This document shows positions 1 to 7,262 of a stretch of DNA of 45,309 nt, one piece after another (position 1 is the stretch's first letter; every line of letters begins with the position of its first letter). The stretch covers positions 1 to 45,309 of the forward strand of contig DHMS01000026.1 of the NCBI GenBank assembly GCA_002405915.1. Reading direction: 5' to 3'. The translations under genes were made by a program, and so were the position numbers. Under the pieces are notes generated by a model. That model searched no databases. It had not been told where the DNA came from and saw only the letters and a program-made list of their open reading frames with translations. Source of the stretch: Christensenella sp. UBA4636. Lineage in GTDB: Bacteria > Bacillota > Clostridia > Christensenellales > Borkfalkiaceae.

Positions 1-118
1 ATCAAAATATCAACTAAATTTTAATCGTTTTGCGAAATTTGTCGAAAAAATTTTTATTTATAGCTCTTTGTCAAATTTCTTGCCGTATGTTTAGTGCAAA
101 AGAATACGCTAAAAACGC

Positions 119-147
119 TCGACATTATGGCGCGGGAATGGTATACT
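119..147 (+). promoter_or_regulatory. Promoter of the Y-family polymerase gene
   Basis: TCGACA and TATACT are separated by 17 bases, a good sigma-A arrangement with a weak -35. About 150 bases of leader separate it from the start codon at 299. I looked for a Firmicutes SOS box (CGAAC-N4-GTTC type) here and saw none. Confidence 0.5.
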
Positions 148-298
148 TAAATTAGCGATTGAATTAGCGTTGAAATTAAGGCTTTGGATTAAAGCAGCGG
201 TTTTTGCGGATAATAACGTAAAAGCGTTAAACCAAACCGAATGCCGTTTGAAGCTACAAAACGAGTTAAGAATAAGAAAATTTTTAAAGGAGCGACAT

Positions 299-1990
299 AT
301 GGACAAACGAGAAAAAGAAAAACTTAATAAATCTTTGACGACGGCTACCGAGGCTTCTTTAAAAGGTGAAAACGACGAAAAAATAGCCGACAGTGCGACT
401 GCGCAAGCAGATGCTAAAATCAATAAAAAGGGCGATTTAAACGCTTATAGCGGCACTTTTCAAACGGACGGACTTGTAAAACGCAGACCGGAAGAAATGA
501 AAACTTATATCGCAATCGATTTAAAATCCTTTTACGCTTCGGTCGAATGCGTGTCGCGGTCGCTCAATACGCTTGACGCATTCCTCGTCGTGGCGGACGA
601 AACGCGGACGGATAAAACAATTTGCCTTGCCGTGTCGCCCGCGCTAAAAACTTTCGGCATCCCCGGGCGCGCAAGGCTTTTTGAAGTAAAACAAAAAATC
701 GCAGAGATAAACGCAACGCGCAAAAAAGCCCTCGGCAACCGTGATTTTTCGGGTTCGACGATTTTTTTGAGCGAATTTAACAAAGACGAAACGCTTATGC
801 TCGACCTCGTCGTCGCGCCGCCGCGAATGGCTGAATACATGTCCGTCAGCACCCGCGTTTACGAAATTTACAAAAAATTCGTTGCGGCGGAAGATATCGT
901 CGTTTATTCCGTCGACGAAGTTTTTATGGATGTGACTAACTATTTTTCGCTTTACAAAACGAGCGCGCACGAACTTGCAATGCGAATGATTAAAGCCGTG
1001 CTTAGCGAAACGGGCATAACCGCGACCGCGGGCATCGGCACCAACCTTTACCTTGCAAAAATCGCGCTCGATATCGGGGCGAAACATATCGAAGCGGACG
1101 AGAACGGCGTGCGAATCGCCGAGCTGAACGAAACTTCTTACCGCGAAAAGCTATGGGACCACCGCCCGATTACCGATTTTTGGCGCGTCGGCAAGGGGAC
1201 GGCGGAAAAGCTTGCCGTTAAAGCAATGTACACAATGGGTGATATCGCACTCAAATCGACTTATGCCGAGGACGCGCTTTACGACCTTTTCGGCGTGAAT
1301 GCGGAACTTTTGATTGACCATGCATGGGGCTGGGAACCGACCGAAATTAAAGATATCCGCGCCTATAAGCCCGAAAACAACTCGATTTCTTCCGGACAAG
1401 TGCTTAGCGCGCCGTACCCTTACGAAAAGGCTAAACTCATTGTAAAGGAGATGACCGAGCTTTTAACGCTCGACCTCGTGCGAAAGGGACTTGTAACAAA
1501 ACAACTCGTTTTGACGCTTGTTTACGACGTGGAAAACATGTTCGGGGACCGTTACGCCGGCGCGGTCGTGACCGACAAATACGGCAGAGTTACGCCCAAA
1601 CCCGCGCACGGAACGGAGAATTTACCGTTTTACACTTCGGCGGGAACGCTGATTTTAGAAGGAATAACGCGCCTTTTCGAGAGGATTTGCAACAAAAAGC
1701 TTACCGTAAGGAAAATTTACGTCGTTGCGGAAAAGGTGCTTAAAGAAACCGATGTGCCAAAAACGGAGCAGTCTGCAATAGAGCAGCTCGATATGTTTAC
1801 CGACGTGACGAAGGAAGAAAAAAGCCGCCTCGAACTCGAAAAAAAGCTTGAAAAAGAACGCGCGCGGCAGGAAACCGTGCTTGCTATTCAAAAAAAGTAC
1901 GGAAAAAACGCCGTCGTCAAGGGTATGAATTTAGAAGAGGGTGCGACGAGCATTTCGCGAAACGGGCAAATCGGAGGGCATAAAGCATGA
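299..1990 (+). CDS. Y-family translesion DNA polymerase (UmuC/DinB-like)
   Basis: This is an error-prone DNA polymerase that copies past damaged template bases. The protein is 563 residues. The palm begins with AIDLKSFYASVE, whose Asp74 is the first metal ligand, and the second catalytic pair is Asp206-Glu207 in SVDEVFMD. A helix-hairpin-helix and little-finger region follow, and the last 60 residues are charged and probably coiled. The start at 299 is chosen because AAAGGAG lies just before it; the reading frame stays open upstream to 170 without a ribosome-binding site. This start gives a polar, low-complexity N-terminal extension of about 66 residues before the catalytic core; Met67 (497) is an alternative start. 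The protein is longer than typical DinB (about 350-420 residues) and nearer to the UvrX/YqjW type of Firmicutes. It overlaps the next gene by four bases (ATGA). Confidence 0.9.
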   Translation: MDKREKEKLNKSLTTATEASLKGENDEKIADSATAQADAKINKKGDLNAYSGTFQTDGLVKRRPEEMKTYIAIDLKSFYASVECVSRSLNTLDAFLVVADETRTDKTICLAVSPALKTFGIPGRARLFEVKQKIAEINATRKKALGNRDFSGSTIFLSEFNKDETLMLDLVVAPPRMAEYMSVSTRVYEIYKKFVAAEDIVVYSVDEVFMDVTNYFSLYKTSAHELAMRMIKAVLSETGITATAGIGTNLYLAKIALDIGAKHIEADENGVRIAELNETSYREKLWDHRPITDFWRVGKGTAEKLAVKAMYTMGDIALKSTYAEDALYDLFGVNAELLIDHAWGWEPTEIKDIRAYKPENNSISSGQVLSAPYPYEKAKLIVKEMTELLTLDLVRKGLVTKQLVLTLVYDVENMFGDRYAGAVVTDKYGRVTPKPAHGTENLPFYTSAGTLILEGITRLFERICNKKLTVRKIYVVAEKVLKETDVPKTEQSAIEQLDMFTDVTKEEKSRLELEKKLEKERARQETVLAIQKKYGKNAVVKGMNLEEGATSISRNGQIGGHKA

Positions 1991-2202
1991 ACGACAGGTA
2001 CAAATATATAATAAATTTACCTCATTACGAGCCAAAGCATCACAAAAGAATGTCGCGCGAAATCCGCGCCGCTCAGTTTTCGTCGTTTGCGGCTCTCACG
2101 GGTTTTGACGACATGATAGACGAAACCAACGCTTCCGAAGCCGATTTATCGGAGTATTATTCCGAGGAAGAATTTTCGACAGACGAAACGGAAAAGCGAT
2201 AA
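1987..2202 (+). CDS. Small partner protein of the Y-family polymerase (YolD-like context)
   Basis: The 71-residue protein starts inside the polymerase stop (ATGA), so the two are translationally coupled. The middle holds the segment MSREIRAAQFSSFAALTGF, which I recognise as typical of small proteins encoded directly after umuC-type polymerases in Firmicutes, where YolD family members occupy the same position. The C-terminal 30 residues are strongly acidic (Asp, Glu, Ser). The likely role is an accessory or regulator of the polymerase, inferred from position and from this motif. There is no enzyme motif. A copy of the window-wide 3'-end repeat begins two bases after the stop codon. Confidence 0.7.
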   Translation: MNDRYKYIINLPHYEPKHHKRMSREIRAAQFSSFAALTGFDDMIDETNASEADLSEYYSEEEFSTDETEKR

Positions 2203-2203
2203 A

Positions 2204-2228
2204 AAGTCGCGCTATAAGGCGATTATCG
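2204..2228 (+). repeat. 3'-end repeat element, copy 1
   Basis: Copy of the family with core CTATAAGKCGATTA, here CTATAAGGCGATTATCG preceded by AAGTCGCG. It begins directly after the TAA of the preceding gene and has the same orientation as that gene. Confidence 0.8.
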
Positions 2229-2257
2229 GGAAAAAATCAAATAAATGACAAAACAAA

Positions 2258-2294
2258 AAGATTCCGTCCTCAAAAAAAGACAGGGCGGAATCTT
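2258..2294 (-). terminator. Hairpin with a T-rich flank on the minus strand
   Basis: Twelve-base arms AAGATTCCGTCC and GGGCGGAATCTT pair with one G-T wobble around a 13-base loop. The T-rich tract follows the hairpin only when read on the minus strand, where no gene is seen to end. It may simply limit antisense transcription, or act as a weak terminator for the polymerase operon. Confidence 0.4.
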
Positions 2295-2381
2295 AAAATC
2301 GGCGGGAGAAAAAGACTATCAACAAAACGAAAGATTTTTATATAACAAAACCGCAAAACGGCGCAAAAGACGAAAATATCG

Positions 2382-2410
2382 TTGACAGCAGAATTATACT
2401 GTGATATAAT
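2382..2410 (+). promoter_or_regulatory. Consensus promoter of the 2448 membrane protein gene
   Basis: Perfect TTGACA (2382-2387), 17-base spacer and perfect TATAAT (2405-2410). The promoter overlaps the upstream part of the open frame and so rules out a start at 2382; translation must begin at the GTG at 2448. Confidence 0.85.
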
Positions 2411-2447
2411 AATTGCGTTATTAAGTAATTTTAAGCCGGAGGAAACT

Positions 2448-3146
2448 GTGAGAACTATAAGAAAAAATACGAATGACATTGTTAAGGACAAAAGGGAAAA
2501 GAGGCTGCACCCCGTTCAACAAGCAATAAAGCTTTCGATTGCCGCGCTTATCGTTATATTTCTTTGCGTTTTGATATGGCTCGGGCGCGACTATTTTAAG
2601 CAGAAAGTCAACATGCCGTCATTGAATTTGCCCGCTTGGTCGGATGCGATTTTGGAAAAAGTAATTTTGTATGTGCCGATAATTTATGTGGGCATTTTTG
2701 CGCTCGAAGGCATACTTGCCGCGGTTGCGCTGATAGTAAACACCGATAAATGTCGTCTTGTTTGTCGAATTATCATAATAATCCTCGGCGTTGTTTTCGC
2801 TTTGTCTCTTTCGTATGCCGGTACTTCCTTTATCGGCTTAGGCGAGCAAATTTCTGCAAAAATCGGGGCGGGTTCTGCCGAAGCGGAAACGAAAAGCGTT
2901 GTCGTAATGCTTCTTATCTTAGCAAGCTTTTTCGGACCGCTTATATTGCAAATAGCAACGCTCGGCTTTGTGCTTTTGACGTTCGAGCAAGAAGGCGGAA
3001 TGAACGTTGCAACCTGGTTTTTGTTCACCGTACCCGGCGCGGGTTTTGTTATAGTAATGATATTCTTATTTAAAAATTTGTTCATCCACGGCGGCGGAAG
3101 CGGAGACGACGGCGACAGCTACGATGTGATTATTTTTAAAAGGTAG
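2448..3146 (+). CDS. Integral membrane protein of unknown function
   Basis: The 232-residue protein begins with GTG at 2448, behind the ribosome-binding site GGAGGA and a consensus promoter. It has a basic N-terminal segment (RTIRKNTNDIVKDKREKR), then about five hydrophobic stretches: near residues 30-48, 75-98, 105-125, 150-178 and 190-210. It ends in a short glycine-rich acidic tail (GGGSGDDGDSYD). No conserved catalytic or transport motif is recognised. It has its own promoter and a 3'-end repeat after it, so it appears to be a single-gene unit. The function is unknown. Confidence 0.75.
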   Translation: MRTIRKNTNDIVKDKREKRLHPVQQAIKLSIAALIVIFLCVLIWLGRDYFKQKVNMPSLNLPAWSDAILEKVILYVPIIYVGIFALEGILAAVALIVNTDKCRLVCRIIIIILGVVFALSLSYAGTSFIGLGEQISAKIGAGSAEAETKSVVVMLLILASFFGPLILQIATLGFVLLTFEQEGGMNVATWFLFTVPGAGFVIVMIFLFKNLFIHGGGSGDDGDSYDVIIFKR

Positions 3147-3177
3147 CTTATCGACGAACTATGGCGTTTATCACAAA

Positions 3178-3202
3178 AAGCCGCGCTATAAGGCGATTAT
3201 CG
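3178..3202 (+). repeat. 3'-end repeat element, copy 2
   Basis: AAGCCGCG followed by CTATAAGGCGATTATCG, same strand as the preceding membrane protein gene and 31 bases after its stop codon. It is almost identical to copy 1. Confidence 0.8.
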
Positions 3203-3229
3203 CAATAAAAAAAGAAATAAACAACTATA

Positions 3230-3272
3230 AAAAAGAGGTTGCTTAGTAAAGGTAGATACTTTAAGCAACCTC
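3230..3272 (-). terminator. Terminator of the feo operon
   Basis: Perfect 11-base arms (GAGGTTGCTTA and TAAGCAACCTC), with a run of six T after the hairpin when read on the minus strand. It lies 20 bases beyond the last gene of the minus-strand feo operon. Confidence 0.8.
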
Positions 3273-3291
3273 GAATTTCTTTTCAAACGGC

Positions 3292-3549
3292 TTACTTTTT
3301 GAAAAGAGAGAAGAAACCTTTTTTTTCGTACGGCTCTCTTTTTATAGAGAGAACCCTGTAACCGGTGGGTGACATAACTTCGTTGATTTTTTCGTCCGGT
3401 ATGTCTGCTTCGGTTATTATCTCCGTCGTGCCTTTTGCGTGCGACGAATTGACTTTTTTTACGTTAAAGTTTTTGCGGATAACGTCGTTAACGTGGGTTT
3501 CGCACATTCCGCACATCATCCCGTCTATCTTTAAAGTTATCTTAGTCAT
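3292..3549 (-). CDS. Heavy-metal-associated (HMA) domain small protein
   Basis: The 85-residue protein has a ferredoxin-like HMA fold in which metal is bound by Cys13 and Cys16 in the loop GMMCGMC. The rest of the domain (residues 1-70) matches CopZ-like metallochaperones in length and pattern: TKITLKIDGM at the start and GYRVLSIK near the end. A short basic, aromatic tail (KKGFFSLFKK) follows and could touch the membrane. It is the last gene of the feo operon, overlapping the upstream 35-residue gene by eight bases. HMA proteins usually carry Cu(I) or other soft metals, so its place in a ferrous-iron operon is unusual. A role in handling metal for FeoB is inference from position. Confidence 0.85.
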   Translation of the reverse strand: MTKITLKIDGMMCGMCETHVNDVIRKNFNVKKVNSSHAKGTTEIITEADIPDEKINEVMSPTGYRVLSIKREPYEKKGFFSLFKK

Positions 3550-3649
3550 TGTTTTTTACCTTTGCAAGTTTTAGTAGCTTCTTTTTGACGTAGCCGGTTG
3601 CGACTACGTACGTCGCTACGGATAATCCGCTTATAATTAACTCCGTCAT
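3542..3649 (-). CDS. 35-residue single-pass membrane microprotein in the feo operon
   Basis: A short open frame of 35 codons with a plausible ribosome-binding site (AGGA, about five bases upstream). It encodes one hydrophobic helix (about residues 4-21, LIISGLSVATYVVATGYV) and a basic tail rich in lysine (KKKLLKLAKVK). Its end overlaps the start of the HMA gene by eight bases, the arrangement expected of translationally coupled genes. I recognise no family. The layout suggests an accessory membrane peptide of the Feo system, or a leader whose translation drives expression of the HMA gene. Coding is supported by start, overlap and composition but not proved. Confidence 0.55.
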   Translation of the reverse strand: MTELIISGLSVATYVVATGYVKKKLLKLAKVKNND

Positions 3650-3671
3650 AAAATCCTGCCTATATTCGTTT

Positions 3672-3705
3672 TTCTCCGCCCAGCCTAAAAGGTGAGGGCG
3701 GAGAA
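3672..3705 (-). other. Intercistronic hairpin in the feo operon
   Basis: Perfect 10-base arms TTCTCCGCCC and GGGCGGAGAA around a 14-base loop, between the FeoB-associated gene and the 35-residue gene. No T-tract follows on the minus strand, so it is more likely an mRNA-stabilising or processing structure that separates feoB from the small downstream genes. Confidence 0.6.
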
Positions 3706-3716
3706 CTTTACGAAAT

Positions 3717-3887
3717 TTATTTTTTCTTTTTGTCTTTGTTTGCGTGAGCGCAGTGAGAGCAATGACTGCAATCCCCGCCGCAATCGCCGGAGCATTTGCC
3801 CTGCTTCTTTCTTATGTAAGAAGTTATCGCGACGGCTGCGACTACCGCAACGCAAGCGACTATCAGAACAATTTCCTTCCAGCCCAT
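3717..3887 (-). CDS. FeoB-associated Cys-rich membrane protein
   Basis: The 56-residue protein has one N-terminal transmembrane helix (about residues 5-23, IVLIVACVAVVAAVAI) and a cytosolic tail with five cysteines and several histidines (GKCSGDCGGDCSHCSHCAH) ending in a lysine run. This matches the FeoB-associated Cys-rich family that commonly follows feoB in Firmicutes. It lies three bases after the feoB stop, with GGAG in the end of feoB as ribosome-binding site. The family is thought to help FeoB, perhaps by binding iron or acting like FeoC. That role is known only by association. Confidence 0.85.
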   Translation of the reverse strand: MGWKEIVLIVACVAVVAAVAITSYIRKKQGKCSGDCGGDCSHCSHCAHANKDKKKK

Positions 3888-3890
3888 TTT

Positions 3891-6407
3891 TTACGCTCCT
3901 TTAGCTTCTTTCGCTTTGTTGCGCATTACGATGATAGCAACGACTACCGCGATTACCGCAGCCCAGATGAACGCCGTCCACCAAGCGGAGCCGATAGTGT
4001 AAACCATAGCGGCTACGATATAAGAGGTAGCAATCCAGAAGAGAAGCGTCCATTGATAACGCTTTTTATCCTGCAATTCGGCTTTTGCCGTAGCGACTGC
4101 CGCAAAGCACGGGATAGTCGTCATGTTGAAGGCGATGAAGGAAATAAGTGCGGGTGCCGTGATACCCGTAGCGGCTATCATAGCTTTTACCGCGCCGATA
4201 CCCGCTTCGCTCGAAATGTTTGCAAGACCGATTTTATCCGCAACGGCGGGGATAGCGGTAAGACAAGCGGCGAGTGTACCGAAAGTGGAAATAACGTTTT
4301 CCTTTGCGATAAGACCCGAAACCGCGGCAAGAACGAATACCCAACCGTATTCGCCGAGCTGACTACCGAATCCGAGCGGCGTGAAGAGCGGCTGAACGAG
4401 TTTAGATATGCTTGCGAGAATGGAATCGTTGATAGCTTCGTCGGCTAAGAGGTGCCAGCTGAAGTCGAAGTGGGTGAGTACCCAAATAACGATAGTGGAA
4501 GCAAGAATGATAGTGAACGCTTTCTTTACGAAGTGCTTAGTCTTATCCCAGAGGTGAGCCATAAGGTTCTTGAACTGCGGGAGGTGGTAAGCGGGAAGCT
4601 CCATGATGAACGGAGGAGTTTCGCCCTTCAAGGAAGTGTTTCTCATAAGCAGTACCGTGACGATTGCCGTTACGATACCGAGGAGGTACATTGAGTAAGT
4701 GATGATGTCGGCGTTAAGCGAAGTGCCGAGTACGAGCGCGCCCGCAACGGCGGTAAGTATCGGGAGCTTAGCTCCGCAAGAGAAGAAAGGTATAACGCGG
4801 ATGGTCGCCGTTCTTTCCTTTTCGTCGGCAAGAGTTCTCGTGTTAATCATTGCGGGAACGGAGCAACCGAAGCCCATAATCATAGGCATAAAGGCTCTGC
4901 CCGAAAGACCGAATTTTCTGAACATTCTGTCGAGAATGAACGCGATACGAGCCATGTAGCCCGAGTCTTCGAGGATAGAGAAAAAGAGGAAGAGTACGAG
5001 GATAGGCGGCAAGAATGAAAGCACCGCTGCTAAACCTTCGATGATACCGTCGTTAATAAGTCCTGTTGCCCAATCGGCGAGTTTAAGGTTTTCGACGCCC
5101 GTTTTAACGAGCCCGAAGAGGTCGCCGACAATCATGTCGTTCCAAATGTTGTTGATTACTACGCCCGGTGAATAAAGCGTTCCGTCGTAGATAGTGGCAA
5201 GCCATCTTCCGCCGTAGTTGAGTACGGGGATTTTGCTGCCGAGGTATCCGTTGTCGTCGGCGTAAAATTCGCCGTCTTCGCCGTCAACCGCGTAGGTTTC
5301 GCCGTCTTCGTTGAGGGTTACGCCTTCGCTCTCGGTGGTGACGTAGTTGCCGTCGTCGTCCATGAGGTATTCGAGAGCGGGGTTGCCGTCGTCGTCTTCT
5401 TCATAGACTATGTTGCCGTCTTCGTCTTTTTCAAGGAACGCTTCGTTGTCGGAAAGGGAAGGCATCCAAGCCTGGTTTTCGGTGAAGCCGTTGAGATAGA
5501 AGAGGTTTTCGGAGAAGGTCAGGTGGAAGATAAGGAAGAGTACTACGAGGAAGATAGGAATACCCCAAATTCTGTGGGTAAGAACCTTATCTACTTTATC
5601 GCTCGTCGTCATCTTGAACTTGTCTTTGTTCTTATGCGTCAAAACGGAAGCGAAATTTTTGGATATGTATTTGTATCTTCCGTCCGCGATTAAAGCCGAG
5701 AAGTCGTCGCCGAAAGTAGCGTCGTTAAAAGTCTTTTTGAATTCTTCTACGGTTTTAACGAGTTCCTTGTGCTCTTCGATTTCGTACTTATCGTTCTCAA
5801 CGAGTTTTATGGCATGGAAGAGGGGGTTTTCTACGTTCTGACCTTTAAGAGCGGTCGTAATGTCCGCGATGAGATGAGCGACGGGCGTGTTTTCGAGAAC
5901 GGTGAAGCCCGTGCGTTTTTTCTTGCTTTCGTTGTAAGCTTTGGTCATAAGCTCGTCAAGCCCTTTTTCCTTTAGAGCGGAGACGGGTACAACGGGAACG
6001 CCGAGGCGTTTTTCAAGTTCTTTCGCGTCGATTTTGTCGCCGGCTTTGTCTACGGCGTCCATCATGTTCAAAGCTACTACTACGGGGACGTCTATTTCGA
6101 GAATCTGCGTAGTGAGATAAAGGTTACGTTCGAGGTTGGTTGCGTCTACGATATTGATAACGCAGTCGGGCTTTTCGTCGATGATGTAGTTTCTCGCAAT
6201 CATTTCTTCCGGAGTGTACGGAGCGAGCGAGTAGATACCCGGCAAGTCGACGATAGCTACGTGTTCGGCGCATTTTTTGTAAACGCCGTCGCGCTTATCT
6301 ACCGTTACGCCCGGCCAGTTGCCGACGTGCGCCGTGGAACCGGTGAGCGAATTGAAGAGGGTCGTTTTACCGCAGTTAGGGTTGCCCGCTAATGCAAAAT
6401 GTTTCAT
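3891..6407 (-). CDS. feoB: Ferrous iron transporter FeoB
   Basis: FeoB moves Fe(II) across the cytoplasmic membrane using a GTPase domain. The 838-residue protein shows G1 GNPNCGKTT (8-16), G3 DLPG (54-57), G4 NMMD (114-117) and G5 SALK (143-146), then a helical spacer and a transmembrane part from about residue 280. Both Gate regions are visible, the first as FLPPILVLFLFFSILEDSGY. The protein is longer than usual FeoB (about 650-770 residues) because of an acidic insert at about residues 318-392, in the loop after the first transmembrane helix. The insert contains several DEDGN, DDDGN and EDGE turns. FeoB starts inside the FeoA stop codon (ATGA). It is probably iron regulated, from the promoter region upstream of the operon. 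Confidence 0.96.
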   Translation of the reverse strand: MKHFALAGNPNCGKTTLFNSLTGSTAHVGNWPGVTVDKRDGVYKKCAEHVAIVDLPGIYSLAPYTPEEMIARNYIIDEKPDCVINIVDATNLERNLYLTTQILEIDVPVVVALNMMDAVDKAGDKIDAKELEKRLGVPVVPVSALKEKGLDELMTKAYNESKKKRTGFTVLENTPVAHLIADITTALKGQNVENPLFHAIKLVENDKYEIEEHKELVKTVEEFKKTFNDATFGDDFSALIADGRYKYISKNFASVLTHKNKDKFKMTTSDKVDKVLTHRIWGIPIFLVVLFLIFHLTFSENLFYLNGFTENQAWMPSLSDNEAFLEKDEDGNIVYEEDDDGNPALEYLMDDDGNYVTTESEGVTLNEDGETYAVDGEDGEFYADDNGYLGSKIPVLNYGGRWLATIYDGTLYSPGVVINNIWNDMIVGDLFGLVKTGVENLKLADWATGLINDGIIEGLAAVLSFLPPILVLFLFFSILEDSGYMARIAFILDRMFRKFGLSGRAFMPMIMGFGCSVPAMINTRTLADEKERTATIRVIPFFSCGAKLPILTAVAGALVLGTSLNADIITYSMYLLGIVTAIVTVLLMRNTSLKGETPPFIMELPAYHLPQFKNLMAHLWDKTKHFVKKAFTIILASTIVIWVLTHFDFSWHLLADEAINDSILASISKLVQPLFTPLGFGSQLGEYGWVFVLAAVSGLIAKENVISTFGTLAACLTAIPAVADKIGLANISSEAGIGAVKAMIAATGITAPALISFIAFNMTTIPCFAAVATAKAELQDKKRYQWTLLFWIATSYIVAAMVYTIGSAWWTAFIWAAVIAVVVAIIVMRNKAKEAKGA

Positions 6408-6637
6408 TTTACAACCTCCATATTAACGCAAGCCGCTTCCGTGTGACGAAGCGTGAGTTCGTAACCTCTGACGGTTACTTGAATGGGGTCGCCGAGCGGG
6501 GCTTTTTTGCGAAGCATTATTTCCGCACCCGGGGTGATACCCATATCGAACAAACGATGTCTGATTTTTCCTTCACCGCCGACGGCTTTGACAATGCCCT
6601 GCTCGCCGATGACGAAGTTGTCAAGTGTTTTTTCCAT
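6404..6637 (-). CDS. feoA: Ferrous iron transport protein FeoA (second copy in operon)
   Basis: The 77-residue protein is a small SH3-like FeoA domain. The pattern is typical: KTLDNFVIGEQGIVKAV at the start, RHRLFDMGITPGAEI in the middle, and DPIQVTVRGYELTLRHTEA at the end. FeoA is thought to bind FeoB and adjust its activity. The stop codon overlaps the feoB start, so the two are coupled. GGAGAT precedes the start. It is preceded by a second, divergent FeoA domain gene. Confidence 0.93.
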   Translation of the reverse strand: MEKTLDNFVIGEQGIVKAVGGEGKIRHRLFDMGITPGAEIMLRKKAPLGDPIQVTVRGYELTLRHTEAACVNMEVVK

Positions 6638-6673
6638 ATTTATCTCCTAAATTATTTTACAAAGTTATTTTTG

Positions 6674-6886
6674 TCAGGAAACGAAAATTTTCGTCGAGAG
6701 ATTGCTGTCGAGCGCAAGTCTGCCGTCTTTTATTTTGCAGACAACCGTGCCGCCGCTCGAAGAAAGTACGGTTATTTCTCCGTCTATCGTTATTCCTAAG
6801 TTTTCAAGATGTTTTTTCGTCGTTTCGTCCGCCGCGATACGCACCACTTTGAGCGGCGTATTCGTCGGAGCAAGCACTATTGGCAT
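6674..6886 (-). CDS. FeoA-domain protein (first copy in operon)
   Basis: The 70-residue protein has an SH3-like FeoA domain (PIVLAPTNTPLKVVRIA, then HLENLGITIDGEITVL, then GGTVVCKIKDGRLALD). Two in-frame ATGs lie two codons apart. I chose 6886 because GGAGG then sits seven bases upstream, whereas it would be only one base from the ATG at 6892. It is the first gene of the operon. Paired FeoA genes before feoB are common in clostridia, and this one lacks the arginine-rich beta turn seen in the other copy. Confidence 0.9.
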   Translation of the reverse strand: MPIVLAPTNTPLKVVRIAADETTKKHLENLGITIDGEITVLSSSGGTVVCKIKDGRLALDSNLSTKIFVS

Positions 6887-6931
6887 TTTCATTCCTCCGT
6901 ATTTATGTTATGCTCGCAAGTACGAACAATA

Positions 6932-6985
6932 TGAAACTTATTTCAATTTCGCGTTTATAATATCACTATTGTTTTTGATTGTCAA
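6932..6985 (-). promoter_or_regulatory. feo operon promoter with a small palindrome
   Basis: On the minus strand TTGACA (6985-6980) and TATTAT (6962-6957) are 17 bases apart. Twelve bases downstream of the -10 is the palindrome TGAAA-TAAG-TTTCA (6945-6932), placed where a repressor would block initiation. An iron-responsive (Fur or DtxR-type) operator is plausible, but it does not match a consensus I can name. Confidence 0.7.
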
Positions 6986-7121
6986 GCAAAAATGTGATTG
7001 AAAATTCATATTCATAAATTTTTTTTAGTCTCAGCTAACATGCAAAGTTTTTTTTCATTGCCGGCTTGTTGCCGAGTGAAAAATAAAAGTATTGAAAAGA
7101 GAAAAATTTTCCGCTTAGCCC

Positions 7122-7150
7122 TTGACAAAGCGCAAGTTATAAGGTAACAT
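7122..7150 (+). promoter_or_regulatory. guaA promoter
   Basis: TTGACA (7122-7127), 17 bases and TAACAT (7145-7150). The leader to the start codon is about 105 bases and contains the hairpin at 7229-7250. I found no purine-riboswitch core in it. Confidence 0.65.
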
Positions 7151-7228
7151 GAAAACGCGCCGTAAGCGCGGAAAACCGTTTTGTTTATTTCGAATTTCCT
7201 TTCGCGCATGCGACTAATAATAAAAAAT

Positions 7229-7250
7229 GTATACGCAGACTGGCGTATAC
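7229..7250 (+). promoter_or_regulatory. Perfect hairpin abutting the guaA ribosome-binding site
   Basis: GTATACGC (7229-7236) and GCGTATAC (7243-7250) form a perfect 8-bp stem with a six-base loop AGACTG. The ribosome-binding site GGAGGG begins at the very next base. The placement suggests a protein operator or a translational control element, or a stem that exposes the site. No T-tract follows, so it is not a terminator. Confidence 0.6.
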
Positions 7251-7262
7251 GGAGGGAAAACT

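Noticed and set aside
2382..2447. Upstream start for the 2448 membrane protein
   Set aside because: The segment contains the -35 and -10 boxes of the gene's own promoter, so it cannot be translated from that transcript.
3744..4448. Plus-strand open frame of 234 codons opposite feoB
   Set aside because: It is antisense to the clear feoB gene and the Cys-rich gene, with no family similarity and no ribosome-binding site.
7151..7262. Purine riboswitch before guaA
   Set aside because: The conserved purine-aptamer loops are not present; only a simple hairpin is seen.
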